Positions 1 to 6,007 of a stretch of 11,797 bases of DNA are shown piece after piece (positions within the stretch are counted from its first letter, which is position 1; each line of letters starts with the position of its first letter). Made by a program: the position numbers and the translations under genes. Origin of the DNA: Thermoplasmata archaeon (lineage in GTDB: Archaea; Thermoplasmatota; Thermoplasmata; Thermoplasmatales; B87-G9); NCBI GenBank assembly GCA_003649695.1, contig QMSR01000020.1:1-11797 (forward strand). Direction: 5' to 3'. The notes below the pieces were generated by a model. It ran no database searches. It worked only from the letters and a program-made list of their open reading frames with translations, and was not told the origin of the DNA.

Positions 1-101
1 ATCCCCATCCTCGTCATCTCGGCCAGGTTTGCCCCCTTCCCGCCCAGGAGGTCCCGCATCGACGCGGAGCCCTCCTCGAAGGTGTAGACCCACTTCTTCA
101 T
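1..101 (-). CDS. ppdK: Pyruvate, phosphate dikinase, N-terminal fragment
   Basis: Only the first 33 codons are inside the window; the gene runs off the left edge. The reverse strand reads MKKWVYTFEEG, then SMRDLLGGKGANLAEM, which is the characteristic N-terminus of pyruvate phosphate dikinase (the nucleotide-binding domain opens with a GGKGANLAEM-type motif). The family interconverts pyruvate, ATP and phosphate with PEP, AMP and pyrophosphate, serving glycolysis or gluconeogenesis in many anaerobic archaea. PEP synthase shares the GGKGANLAEM motif, but the KKWVY-F-EG lead-in favours the dikinase. The ATG at 101-99 has a T-rich box (128-122 on the minus strand) about 24-27 bases upstream and no Shine-Dalgarno sequence, suggesting leaderless transcription. 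The gene is divergent from the HerA-like gene. Confidence 0.88.
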   Translation of the reverse strand, partial: MKKWVYTFEEGSASMRDLLGGKGANLAEMTRMG

Positions 102-119
102 GGGGCCTGAATATTGGGG

Positions 120-151
120 CCTAAAAAATGCTTATCGGGAGCCTTTTTAGG
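120..151. promoter_or_regulatory. Two divergent TATA-like boxes between ppdK and the HerA-like gene
   Basis: On the minus strand CATTTTTTAGG (130-120) lies about 24-27 bases before the ppdK ATG at 101. On the plus strand CTTTTTAGG (143-151) lies about 26 bases before the ATG at 173. The two boxes share the same TTTTTAGG core and fit archaeal leaderless promoters. This spacing is the main reason for starting the ATPase at 173 and not at the upstream in-frame ATG at 128, which would overlap the box. Confidence 0.55.
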
Positions 152-172
152 CTGTCCGCGCTTCTACAACAG

Positions 173-1609
173 ATGCGCCTCCTGGGCTACGTGATAGGGA
201 ACCCGAGAACCGGACAGGCGGACTTCGAGGCCATAGACGAGATCTCGAAGTGGACCTACACCGTGATCCCCCACGGCGACGCCTACATCTTCGGCAGGAT
301 AGAGGAGGTCGTGAGGCGCACCGGCCTCCAGCCGGGGGAGGTCAGGAGGAGGATCCTCAGGGGGGAGCCCCTGGAGGCAGAGGAGACGGTGATCGGGAAA
401 CTCGTCCTGTTCCGCATCATCGACGGCTCCAGGTCCAGGCCCGTGGACGTACCCCCGAGGGGCGGCTCCCCGGTCTACGAGGCCCCTCGGGAGCTCATCA
501 TGAAGGCCCTCAGGATCTCGGAGCCCAGGAGGGAGACCGCCTACATTGGGCGCCTGTACAAGTACGACGTCCCGGTGTACCTCGACATAAACGACCTGGT
601 TCCCCTGCACACCGTTGTCCTGGCCCAGACCGGGCAGGGGAAGAGCTACTTCGCGGGCGTGGTCATAGAGGAGCTCCTGAAGAAGGGCGTGACGGTCATG
701 GTCATCGACACCCACGGGGAGTACGTGGAGATGGCCAAGCCCGCGCAGAGGACGAGGCTCCACGAGGAGTTCGGGGTCGAGCCGAGGGGCTACGGGGACA
801 GGATCCTCGTCTTCTCCCCCGACCCCAGGCCGGGTGAGAAGAGGCTGCAGTTCACGACCAAGAGCCTCAGCGCCTCCGACATCCTTTCCATGACGGGCCT
901 CAGGGTCAGCAGGAGGATCCAAGTGATCCTGAAGAGGACCCTGGAGATGCTGAAGGCCTCGGGGGTCCCCTTCACGCTCGCGGACCTGGCGGAGCAGCTG
1001 GTCGTGGACTCCGACGACCCGAACCTGGAGCTCCTGGCCGAGGCGATACTGGAGGTCCACCGCATGGGGATCTTCGGGGAGAGGGGGGTCCGCCTCTCGG
1101 AGCTGGTGGAGAGGGGGAAGGCCACCATCATAAACCTCGTAGGGGTTCCGGGAAGGCCCAGGGAGCTTGTGGTAGCGAGGCTCATCAAGACCATATTCCA
1201 GAAGAGGAAGGAGGGCAAGGTCCCGCCGATGCTGCTCGTGGTGGAGGAGGCCCACAACTACATACCAGAGAGGCCAGGCAACGCGCTCTCGAAGCCCATC
1301 ATCGCCACGGTGGCCCAGGAGGGGAGGAAGTTCGGCCTGGGCCTCATGGTGATATCCCAGAGGCCTGCGAGGGTCGACAAGAACGTGATAAGCCAGTGCA
1401 ACACGAAGGTCATATTCAAGATGGAGGAGAAGGACCTGCAGGCCGTGCAGAAGTCCATAGAGGGCTTCTCCTCCTCCCTGGCCCAGACCATCATGTCCCT
1501 GGAGAGGGGGACCTGCGTCGTCATGTCCCCCAGCCTGCCCATGCCCCTCATAGTGAGGGTCAGGCCCAGGGAGTCCAGGCACGGGGGTATCTCGGGAAGG
1601 GTCCTGTGA
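173..1609 (+). CDS. HerA-family (DUF87/FtsK-superfamily) ATPase
   Basis: A 478-residue hexameric-type DNA translocase ATPase of the HerA family. From the chosen start, an N-terminal HAS-barrel-like region opens with MRLLGYVIGNP. The Walker A motif AQTGQGKS is at about 151-158, a DTHGEY motif at 179-184, and Walker B MLLVVEEAH at 353-361 with the catalytic Glu pair at 358-359. ISQRPARV at 394-401 is the sensor/arginine region typical of HerA, and RGTCVVMSP lies near the C-terminus. HerA proteins work with the NurA nuclease in DNA end resection. No nurA, mre11 or rad50 is visible here; the next gene is an endonuclease III relative overlapping by one base (TGATG). It could be classical HerA or a paralogue. 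An in-frame ATG at 128 would add 15 residues, but promoter spacing and family alignment favour 173. Confidence 0.88.
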   Translation: MRLLGYVIGNPRTGQADFEAIDEISKWTYTVIPHGDAYIFGRIEEVVRRTGLQPGEVRRRILRGEPLEAEETVIGKLVLFRIIDGSRSRPVDVPPRGGSPVYEAPRELIMKALRISEPRRETAYIGRLYKYDVPVYLDINDLVPLHTVVLAQTGQGKSYFAGVVIEELLKKGVTVMVIDTHGEYVEMAKPAQRTRLHEEFGVEPRGYGDRILVFSPDPRPGEKRLQFTTKSLSASDILSMTGLRVSRRIQVILKRTLEMLKASGVPFTLADLAEQLVVDSDDPNLELLAEAILEVHRMGIFGERGVRLSELVERGKATIINLVGVPGRPRELVVARLIKTIFQKRKEGKVPPMLLVVEEAHNYIPERPGNALSKPIIATVAQEGRKFGLGLMVISQRPARVDKNVISQCNTKVIFKMEEKDLQAVQKSIEGFSSSLAQTIMSLERGTCVVMSPSLPMPLIVRVRPRESRHGGISGRVL

Positions 1610-2250
1610 TGCACCCACTGAGGCTCTACCTCCTCCTTTTGCGGGCCTACGGCCCCCAGGGCTGGTGGCCGGCGGAGGACCCCTTCGAGGTGGCCGTCAG
1701 CGCCGTCCTGACGCAGAACGCGAATTGGAGGAACGCGGAGAGGGCCCTCCAGAACCTCAGAAAAGCGGGCATATCATCCCCACGGGACATCCTCTCAGCG
1801 CCCAGGAAGGAGTTGGAGGCCCTCATAAGGCCGTCCGGCTTCTTCAGGCAAAAGGCCTCCAGGCTCTATGCTTTATCGAGGGCCATACTGGATCTGGGGG
1901 GCCTGGACGCCCTGGCCTCGATGCCCCTTGCGGAGTCTAGGAGGATCCTCCTCTCGATACCGGGCATAGGCAGGGAGACGGCGGACTCCATCCTCCTCTA
2001 CGCCCTGGGTCGCCCGGTCTTCGTGGTCGACGCCTACACCAGGAGGCTCCTGGACCGCCTCGGGATCGGCGCCCCCAGGGGGTACGAGCCCCTGAGGGAG
2101 TACTTCGAGTCCCAGCTCCCCAGGAGCCCCAGGCTCTTCATGGAGTACCACGCCCTCATCGTGGCCCACGGGAAGGCCAGGTGCAGGGCGAGACCCAGGT
2201 GCGAGGGCTGCCCCCTCGCCCCCTACTGCCGTTTTATCACATCCCGATAA
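1609..2250 (+). CDS. Endonuclease III-related HhH-GPD DNA glycosylase with Fe-S cluster (MagIII-like subfamily)
   Basis: A 213-residue base-excision repair glycosylase. TQNANW at 35-40 followed by NAE is the signature of the endonuclease III-related branch, as opposed to the SAQ/TD motif of true Nth. The helix-hairpin-helix is IPGIGRETADSILLYA (117-132), and the catalytic aspartate is D141 in VVDAYTRR. The position of the Nth catalytic lysine is Glu123, as in MagIII-type 3-methyladenine glycosylases, implying a monofunctional glycosylase without strong AP-lyase activity. Four cysteines at 192, 198, 201 and 207 (spacing 5, 2, 5) fit the [4Fe-4S] loop. The ATG at 1609 overlaps the ATPase stop codon (TGATG), so the two are probably translationally coupled. 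Substrate specificity cannot be read from the sequence. Confidence 0.88.
   Translation: MHPLRLYLLLLRAYGPQGWWPAEDPFEVAVSAVLTQNANWRNAERALQNLRKAGISSPRDILSAPRKELEALIRPSGFFRQKASRLYALSRAILDLGGLDALASMPLAESRRILLSIPGIGRETADSILLYALGRPVFVVDAYTRRLLDRLGIGAPRGYEPLREYFESQLPRSPRLFMEYHALIVAHGKARCRARPRCEGCPLAPYCRFITSR
2231..2238 (+). promoter_or_regulatory. TATA-like box for the M42 peptidase gene
   Basis: GTTTTATC is centred about 28 bases upstream of the TTG start at 2263. It lies inside the last codons of the glycosylase gene. No Shine-Dalgarno is present before 2263, so a leaderless transcript beginning at or very near the TTG is suggested. Confidence 0.45.
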
Positions 2251-2262
2251 TTTCCCTCCGCC

Positions 2263-3258
2263 TTGTCCCTGTTCGAGGAGCTGCTGGAGGCCGTTCTGGT
2301 ACCGGGAGTTACGGGTTACGAGGAGAAGGTCAGGGAGTGGATCATCTCGAAGGTGGAGGGGCTTGGGAGGCTCAGCGTCGATGCGCTGGGCAACGTGTAC
2401 CTGGACATCGGGGAGCCCAAGAGGGCCTTCGTCGCCCACATGGACGAGGTGGGCTTCGTGGTCACCAGGATAGAGGAAAACGGTTACCTCAGGGTCAGGC
2501 CCATGGGCGGCGTCCCCGACGAGCTCTTCCTCGCGAGGCCCGTTGAGCTCTTCGGCGAGGAGGGCGTGGTCCACGGGGTCATGGGCTTCGTTCCCCCGCA
2601 CATACGGAGGCTCATCCAGAGGGAGGAGAAGCCCCCCAAGTGGTACGAGGCCTGGGTGGACGTGGGCGCCTCCTCCAGGGAGGAGGTGGAGGACATGGGC
2701 GTCGCCCCCCTGACCCCGGGGAGGTTCGTCAAGACCCCCCTGAGGAACGGGGACACGGTCATGGTCGGGGGCCTGGACGACAGGGCCGGTACCCTGGCCC
2801 TCGTAAGGCTTGCCAGGGCCCTCTCGGACGACCCGCCGAAGGAGGGGGCGAGGATCATCTGGTCGGTCCAGGAGGAGTTCGGCCTCAGGGGTGCGAAGGC
2901 CATTCCCATAGAGGGGATAAGGGAGGTCTACGTGGTCGACACCATGACCTCCGCCGAGCTCCCGGGCGTTCCCGCCCACCTCGCCCCCATAGCCCCCGGG
3001 AGGGGCCCGGCCCTCAGGGCCGTGGACGCCCGCTTCATAGCCAGCAGGAGGCTCCTGAAGAAGGCCATGTCCCTCGCCCCCAGGTACCAGCTTGCCGCAG
3101 GGGGCGGGACGACGGACGGCATGGCGATCCAGGAGAAGGGGGTGGACGTCCTCCCCGTATGCATTCCCGTAAAGTACACACACTCCCCCGCCGAGCTCAT
3201 GCACCTGGGGGACCTGCAGGAGACCATCGAGCTCCTTGAGGCCCTGGCCAGGAGTTGA
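2263..3258 (+). CDS. M42-family metallo-aminopeptidase (TET-like)
   Basis: A 331-residue cytosolic dinuclear-metal aminopeptidase. All M42 metal and catalytic residues are visible: AHMDEVGF with H59 and D61, GLDDRAG with bridging D172, QEEFGLRGA with catalytic E204 and metal ligand E205, VVDT with D226, GGGTTDG at 280-286, and YTHSPAE with H307. M42 enzymes form dodecameric tetrahedral (TET) particles that trim oligopeptides from the proteasome; older annotations call them CelM endoglucanases. The preferred N-terminal residue (Leu, Glu/Asp or Lys types) cannot be assigned. The start is TTG at 2263, chosen because a TATA-like box sits about 28 bases upstream and residue 2 onward matches the family N-terminus. 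It overlaps the following permease gene (TTGA), suggesting peptide degradation linked to transport. Confidence 0.93.
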   Translation: MSLFEELLEAVLVPGVTGYEEKVREWIISKVEGLGRLSVDALGNVYLDIGEPKRAFVAHMDEVGFVVTRIEENGYLRVRPMGGVPDELFLARPVELFGEEGVVHGVMGFVPPHIRRLIQREEKPPKWYEAWVDVGASSREEVEDMGVAPLTPGRFVKTPLRNGDTVMVGGLDDRAGTLALVRLARALSDDPPKEGARIIWSVQEEFGLRGAKAIPIEGIREVYVVDTMTSAELPGVPAHLAPIAPGRGPALRAVDARFIASRRLLKKAMSLAPRYQLAAGGGTTDGMAIQEKGVDVLPVCIPVKYTHSPAELMHLGDLQETIELLEALARS

Positions 3259-4433
3259 GGAACCTCCGCATAATCCTCACCTTCAACTTCCTCCTAGGCG
3301 CACTCAACGCCTTCTTCTGGACCATCTACCCTGTGTACATGAAGGAGCTGGGGCTCTCGGGCCTCCAGTTCGGGGCCCTAGGCTCCATCATGACCATTTC
3401 CTCCGGCTTGGTCTCCTTCCTCCTGGGCAGCTACCTGGACCGGAGGCCGGTGGTAAAGGTCCTCTTCGCCTCCGAGGCCTCGGTGGCCCTCACCTTCCTC
3501 CTCGTCTACCCCGGGAGGATGGACCTATTGGTGGCCTACTCCGTCCTGCAGGGGATCCTGGGCACCGTTGGGCACCTAGCCTCCACCCTCCTGGTATCGA
3601 GGTGCGCAGCGGAGCTGGAGAGGGACTTCCCCAGGGCCTCAGGCCTCTGGTCCCTGGGCATGGCTTCCGGGGCAGCACTGGGCTGGGCACCCAAGATCCT
3701 CTCCTCCTGGACCGGGCAGCCCATCGTGCACTACTACAGGCTCTCCATCCTCTGGATCTCCGTCGCCTACCTCCTATCCTCTTCCCTCGTCCTGGCGGTG
3801 GAGGAGCCCCCGGTCCGGGGTTCCGCCACGGGCAGGAGGATCACGCCCTTCCTGAGGATCCTCGCGGTGGACGCCGTGGTCGGCTTCGGGGCGGGGGTCT
3901 CCGTCCACAACCTCGACTTCTACTTCGCCAAGAAGTTCAACATAACCAGCGCGGAGCTTGGGACCCTGATAGTGGTGGAGCACCTCATCATGGGGGCCTT
4001 CATGTACTTCTCCCACGGGGTCTCCAGGAGGGTCGGGGGTACCCTGAGGCTCTACGTCGCCTCCCAGATACCGGCCATAGGGCTCCTGATCGCCCTCCCC
4101 TTCTCCCCAAGCTGGCCCGTGGCCATGGCGATCGCGGCCGCCAGGACGATCCTGATGAACATGGTGAACCCCATCTACAGCGCCCTCCTCCTCAGGATCG
4201 TGGGCCCCGGGAACTACGGCGCCCTCACCGGGGCCAGGAACCTGGTCTGGAACCTGAGCGTCGGACCCGGGAGGCTCCTTGGAGGCGCGATGATGGACTA
4301 CTGGCTCGACCTACCCCTCTTCTTCACGGCCTCCGTCTACTCCGTCTCCCTGCTCCTCCTGCGCCTCCTGGTCTGGCCCCTCGCCCGGGAAGGGGTGGGG
4401 GAGGAGCTCCCGGAGGGTGAAGGTCCTGGATAG
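3255..4433 (+). CDS. MFS-type permease, 12 predicted membrane segments
   Basis: A 392-residue integral membrane transporter of the major facilitator superfamily. The sequence is strongly hydrophobic with alternating membrane stretches; the loop GSYLDRRP (58-65) after the second helix is the MFS motif A. A longer cytoplasmic linker near the middle (EEPPVRGSATGRR) divides the two halves, and the last helix ends around LLVWPL. The substrate is unknown; linkage to the aminopeptidase hints at a peptide or amino-acid role, but this is inference only. The start is TTG at 3255, overlapping the aminopeptidase TGA in a TTGA junction. GGAG lies directly against it, too close for an ordinary Shine-Dalgarno, so translational coupling is likely. 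The C-terminal tail (REGVGEELPEGEGPG) lies within a 123-bp convergent overlap with the cytidine deaminase gene. Confidence 0.85.
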   Translation: MRNLRIILTFNFLLGALNAFFWTIYPVYMKELGLSGLQFGALGSIMTISSGLVSFLLGSYLDRRPVVKVLFASEASVALTFLLVYPGRMDLLVAYSVLQGILGTVGHLASTLLVSRCAAELERDFPRASGLWSLGMASGAALGWAPKILSSWTGQPIVHYYRLSILWISVAYLLSSSLVLAVEEPPVRGSATGRRITPFLRILAVDAVVGFGAGVSVHNLDFYFAKKFNITSAELGTLIVVEHLIMGAFMYFSHGVSRRVGGTLRLYVASQIPAIGLLIALPFSPSWPVAMAIAAARTILMNMVNPIYSALLLRIVGPGNYGALTGARNLVWNLSVGPGRLLGGAMMDYWLDLPLFFTASVYSVSLLLLRLLVWPLAREGVGEELPEGEGPG

Positions 4434-4754
4434 GCCCCTGCCCGCGACTAGGATCGTGGTCTCAGGGGACCCGAACTCCGAGATGACCTGAAGGCAGGCC
4501 CCGCAGGGAAGGGGGAAGACGTCGTCGCTGTAGACGGCCACCGCCCTGATCTCCCTGGCACCGGCGTAGATCGCCTTGAACACCGCAACCCTCTCCGCGC
4601 AGACCGTTAGCCCGTAGGACGCGTTCTCGACGTTGGCCCCGGGGAAGGCCCCCTTCTCGGTCAGGACCGCAGCCCCCACCCTTATCCCGGAGTAGGGGGC
4701 GTAGGCCCTCCTAGACGCCTCCCTGGCCATGAGGAGGAGGTCCTCCAGCAGCAC
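4311..4754 (-). CDS. cdd: Cytidine deaminase
   Basis: A 147-residue zinc enzyme converting cytidine or deoxycytidine to uridine or deoxyuridine. It starts LLEDLLLMAREA then RRAYAPYSGIRVGAA, the usual family N-terminus. NVENASYG (41-48) binds ribose; VCAERVA supplies zinc ligand C52 and proton-shuttle E54; PCGAC supplies C84 and C87. LLPHPF (118-123) is where most homologues end; about 25 further residues rich in Gly, Glu and Gln follow. This tail is encoded opposite the permease gene and may not be functionally important. The start is GTG at 4754, four bases after the uridine phosphorylase stop; a later ATG at 4730 would remove part of the conserved first helix. The pair forms an operon for pyrimidine nucleoside salvage. 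Confidence 0.93.
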   Translation of the reverse strand: MLLEDLLLMAREASRRAYAPYSGIRVGAAVLTEKGAFPGANVENASYGLTVCAERVAVFKAIYAGAREIRAVAVYSDDVFPLPCGACLQVISEFGSPETTILVAGRGLSRTFTLRELLPHPFPGEGPDQEAQEEQGDGVDGGREEEG

Positions 4755-4758
4755 GAAC

Positions 4759-5514
4759 CTATATCGAGGCCAGGGTTTCTAATGCGACCCTTAGGGCGGC
4801 CCTCTCCGCCTCCCTCTTCTCCCGCGGGTCCATGGCCTTCTTCCCCCTGCGGTCGGCGATGACCGCGCACACGCCTCCGGCCCTGTGGCCGAGGAGGGAG
4901 GAAAGGACGAAGAGGACGGACATCTCCATCTCCATGTTTGCTACCCCGAGCCCGGCCACGTCGTCCAGGGACCACCTCCAGGGCCTGAGGAGGACCTCCC
5001 TACCCTGGGGGGCGAAGAAGCCCGGGGCCGTGGCCGTGATTCCGAGGCGGTGCCTGAACCCCAGCCTTTTGGCGACCTCCGCCATCCTCAGCGCGATCTC
5101 GGGATCGGCCACGGCCGGGAAGCCCTTGGGGGCGTAGAAGTCCGTGGTGTTCTCCAGCCTCACGGCGGCTGTGGAGATCACGAGCTCCCCCAGCTCCGCG
5201 TTCACGCCCCCCGAGGTCCCGGCCCTGGCCAGGAGCAGGCCGGGCCCCTTCAGCATCGTGAGCTCGTGCACCACGATCTCCACGTTGTCGGGCCCGATGC
5301 CCGTGGACAGGACCATAACCTCCCTGTCGCGCATGAGCCCGACGCCGCTCCTGAACTCCCTGTTCTGGGCGACTATCCTGAAGTCCCCGAGCAGCTCGGA
5401 GGCGAGGTCTACCCTCGCCGGATCGCCTACGAGGACGATCCTCCGGGGGACCTCTTCCGCAGCCAGAGCGATGTGGTACGCCCTGCCCGACCTGATCATG
5501 CTCTCGGAGTCCAC
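4759..5514 (-). CDS. udp: Uridine phosphorylase (PNP/UDP family 1)
   Basis: A 251-residue nucleoside phosphorylase giving uracil and ribose-1-phosphate from uridine and phosphate. Visible motifs are GDPAR (30-34, phosphate site), STGIGPDN (70-77), RAGTSGG (97-103, phosphate and ribose), ATAPGFFAPQGR (161-172) and MEME (194-197, ribose binding). Q170 and R172 occupy the places of the uracil-binding Gln and Arg of E. coli Udp, which favours uridine over purine nucleosides. Cytidine deaminase follows after four bases, so cytidine to uridine to uracil is encoded as a unit. Ribose-1-phosphate could enter the archaeal pentose-bisphosphate route. The start is GTG at 5514; ATG at 5499 (residue 6) is a strong alternative because the TATA element predicts a transcript start near 5510. 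Confidence 0.92.
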   Translation of the reverse strand: MDSESMIRSGRAYHIALAAEEVPRRIVLVGDPARVDLASELLGDFRIVAQNREFRSGVGLMRDREVMVLSTGIGPDNVEIVVHELTMLKGPGLLLARAGTSGGVNAELGELVISTAAVRLENTTDFYAPKGFPAVADPEIALRMAEVAKRLGFRHRLGITATAPGFFAPQGREVLLRPWRWSLDDVAGLGVANMEMEMSVLFVLSSLLGHRAGGVCAVIADRRGKKAMDPREKREAERAALRVALETLASI

Positions 5515-5530
5515 GGATTCTCAGGCATTC

Positions 5531-5542
5531 CTTTTTATAATA
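5531..5542. promoter_or_regulatory. AT-rich TATA element shared by ssb (+) and udp-cdd (-)
   Basis: CTTTTTATAATA (plus) reads TATTATAAAAAG on the minus strand, so one element can serve both directions. Its centre is about 5536. Adding about 26 bases gives predicted starts near 5562 for ssb (leader of about 22 bases to the ATG) and near 5510 for udp. No second AT-rich stretch exists between the two genes. Confidence 0.55.
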
Positions 5543-5584
5543 ATGGACCTTTGCTTCAGGGCCGAAAGGCTGGTAGTGGTTGAG

Positions 5585-5971
5585 ATGGTGAAGAAGAAAA
5601 TAAAGGAGTTGAAGCCGAGCGACAGGGATGTTGATGTCGTTTTCTCGGTCGTGGAGAAGGAGAGCGAGAGGAACGTGACCTCGAGGCAGGACGGCCTCCA
5701 GCACAGGGTGGCCGAGTACCGCGTCGCTGACGAGACGGGGAGCGTCAAGCTCACCCTCTGGGACGAGGACGTCGACAAGGTCGAGGTCGGGAAGACGTAC
5801 GAGCTCAAGCACGGCTACACCTCCACCTTCAGGGGCCAGCTCAGGCTCAGGAAGGGGAGGTACGGGCAGCTCTCCGAGAGCGGGGAGGAGGTCGAGCCCA
5901 ACACCTCGGTGGACATGAGCGAGGAGGTCCACAGGGAGGAGGGCTACAGGCCGAGGAGAAGGAGATTCTGA
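5585..5971 (+). CDS. ssb: Single-stranded DNA-binding protein, single OB fold, crenarchaeal type
   Basis: A 128-residue protein resembling Sulfolobus SSB. KIKELKPSDRDVDV begins the OB fold; VADETGSVKLTLWDE (47-61) and HGYTSTFRGQLRL (76-88) are its most typical strands. W59, Y78 and F82 align with the ssDNA-stacking aromatics W56, W75 and F79 of the Sulfolobus protein. The tail after the fold is short and ends in a basic cluster (RPRRRRF), unlike the long Gly/Arg-rich and acidic-tipped Sulfolobus tail. It protects ssDNA in replication and repair. ATG at 5585 was chosen to match the family start; in-frame GTG at 5576 is possible. The ATG at 5543 lies upstream of the predicted transcript start and is unlikely. 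rps3ae follows 36 bases downstream with its own TATA-like box. Confidence 0.9.
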   Translation: MVKKKIKELKPSDRDVDVVFSVVEKESERNVTSRQDGLQHRVAEYRVADETGSVKLTLWDEDVDKVEVGKTYELKHGYTSTFRGQLRLRKGRYGQLSESGEEVEPNTSVDMSEEVHREEGYRPRRRRF

Positions 5972-5984
5972 AATAATTTTAAAG
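5972..5984 (+). promoter_or_regulatory. TATA-like box for rps3ae
   Basis: AATAATTTTAAAG directly follows the ssb stop codon. Its TTTTAAA core lies about 27 bases before the rps3ae ATG at 6008, so a leaderless transcript can start there. Read-through from ssb is also possible, with GGGGAG at 6001-6006 as a weak, closely placed ribosome-binding site. Confidence 0.5.
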
Positions 5985-6007
5985 TGAAGCCTCATTAGGC
6001 GGGGAGC

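Noticed and set aside
102..122. Direct repeat GGGGCCT (102-108 and 116-122) near the ppdK start
   Set aside because: Seven bases repeated once in GC-rich DNA is easily chance; it could be an operator, but there is no further support.
164..1618. Long open frame on the minus strand opposite the HerA-like gene
   Set aside because: It is low-complexity, rich in Gly, Pro, His and Leu, and shows no family motif. It is a by-product of GC-rich coding DNA opposite a well-supported gene.
1873..3204. Long minus-strand open frame across the glycosylase and M42 genes
   Set aside because: It spans two convincing genes on the other strand and has no recognisable domain; composition is typical of antisense to GC-rich coding sequence.
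3236..4420. Long plus-strand open frame within the MFS permease in another frame
   Set aside because: Composition is Arg/Pro/Gly/Leu-rich without motifs, while the overlapping frame encodes a clear 12-helix permease.
5144..5584. N-terminal extension of the SSB frame into udp
   Set aside because: It is antisense to udp and upstream of the predicted ssb transcript start; the conserved SSB fold begins only after 5585.
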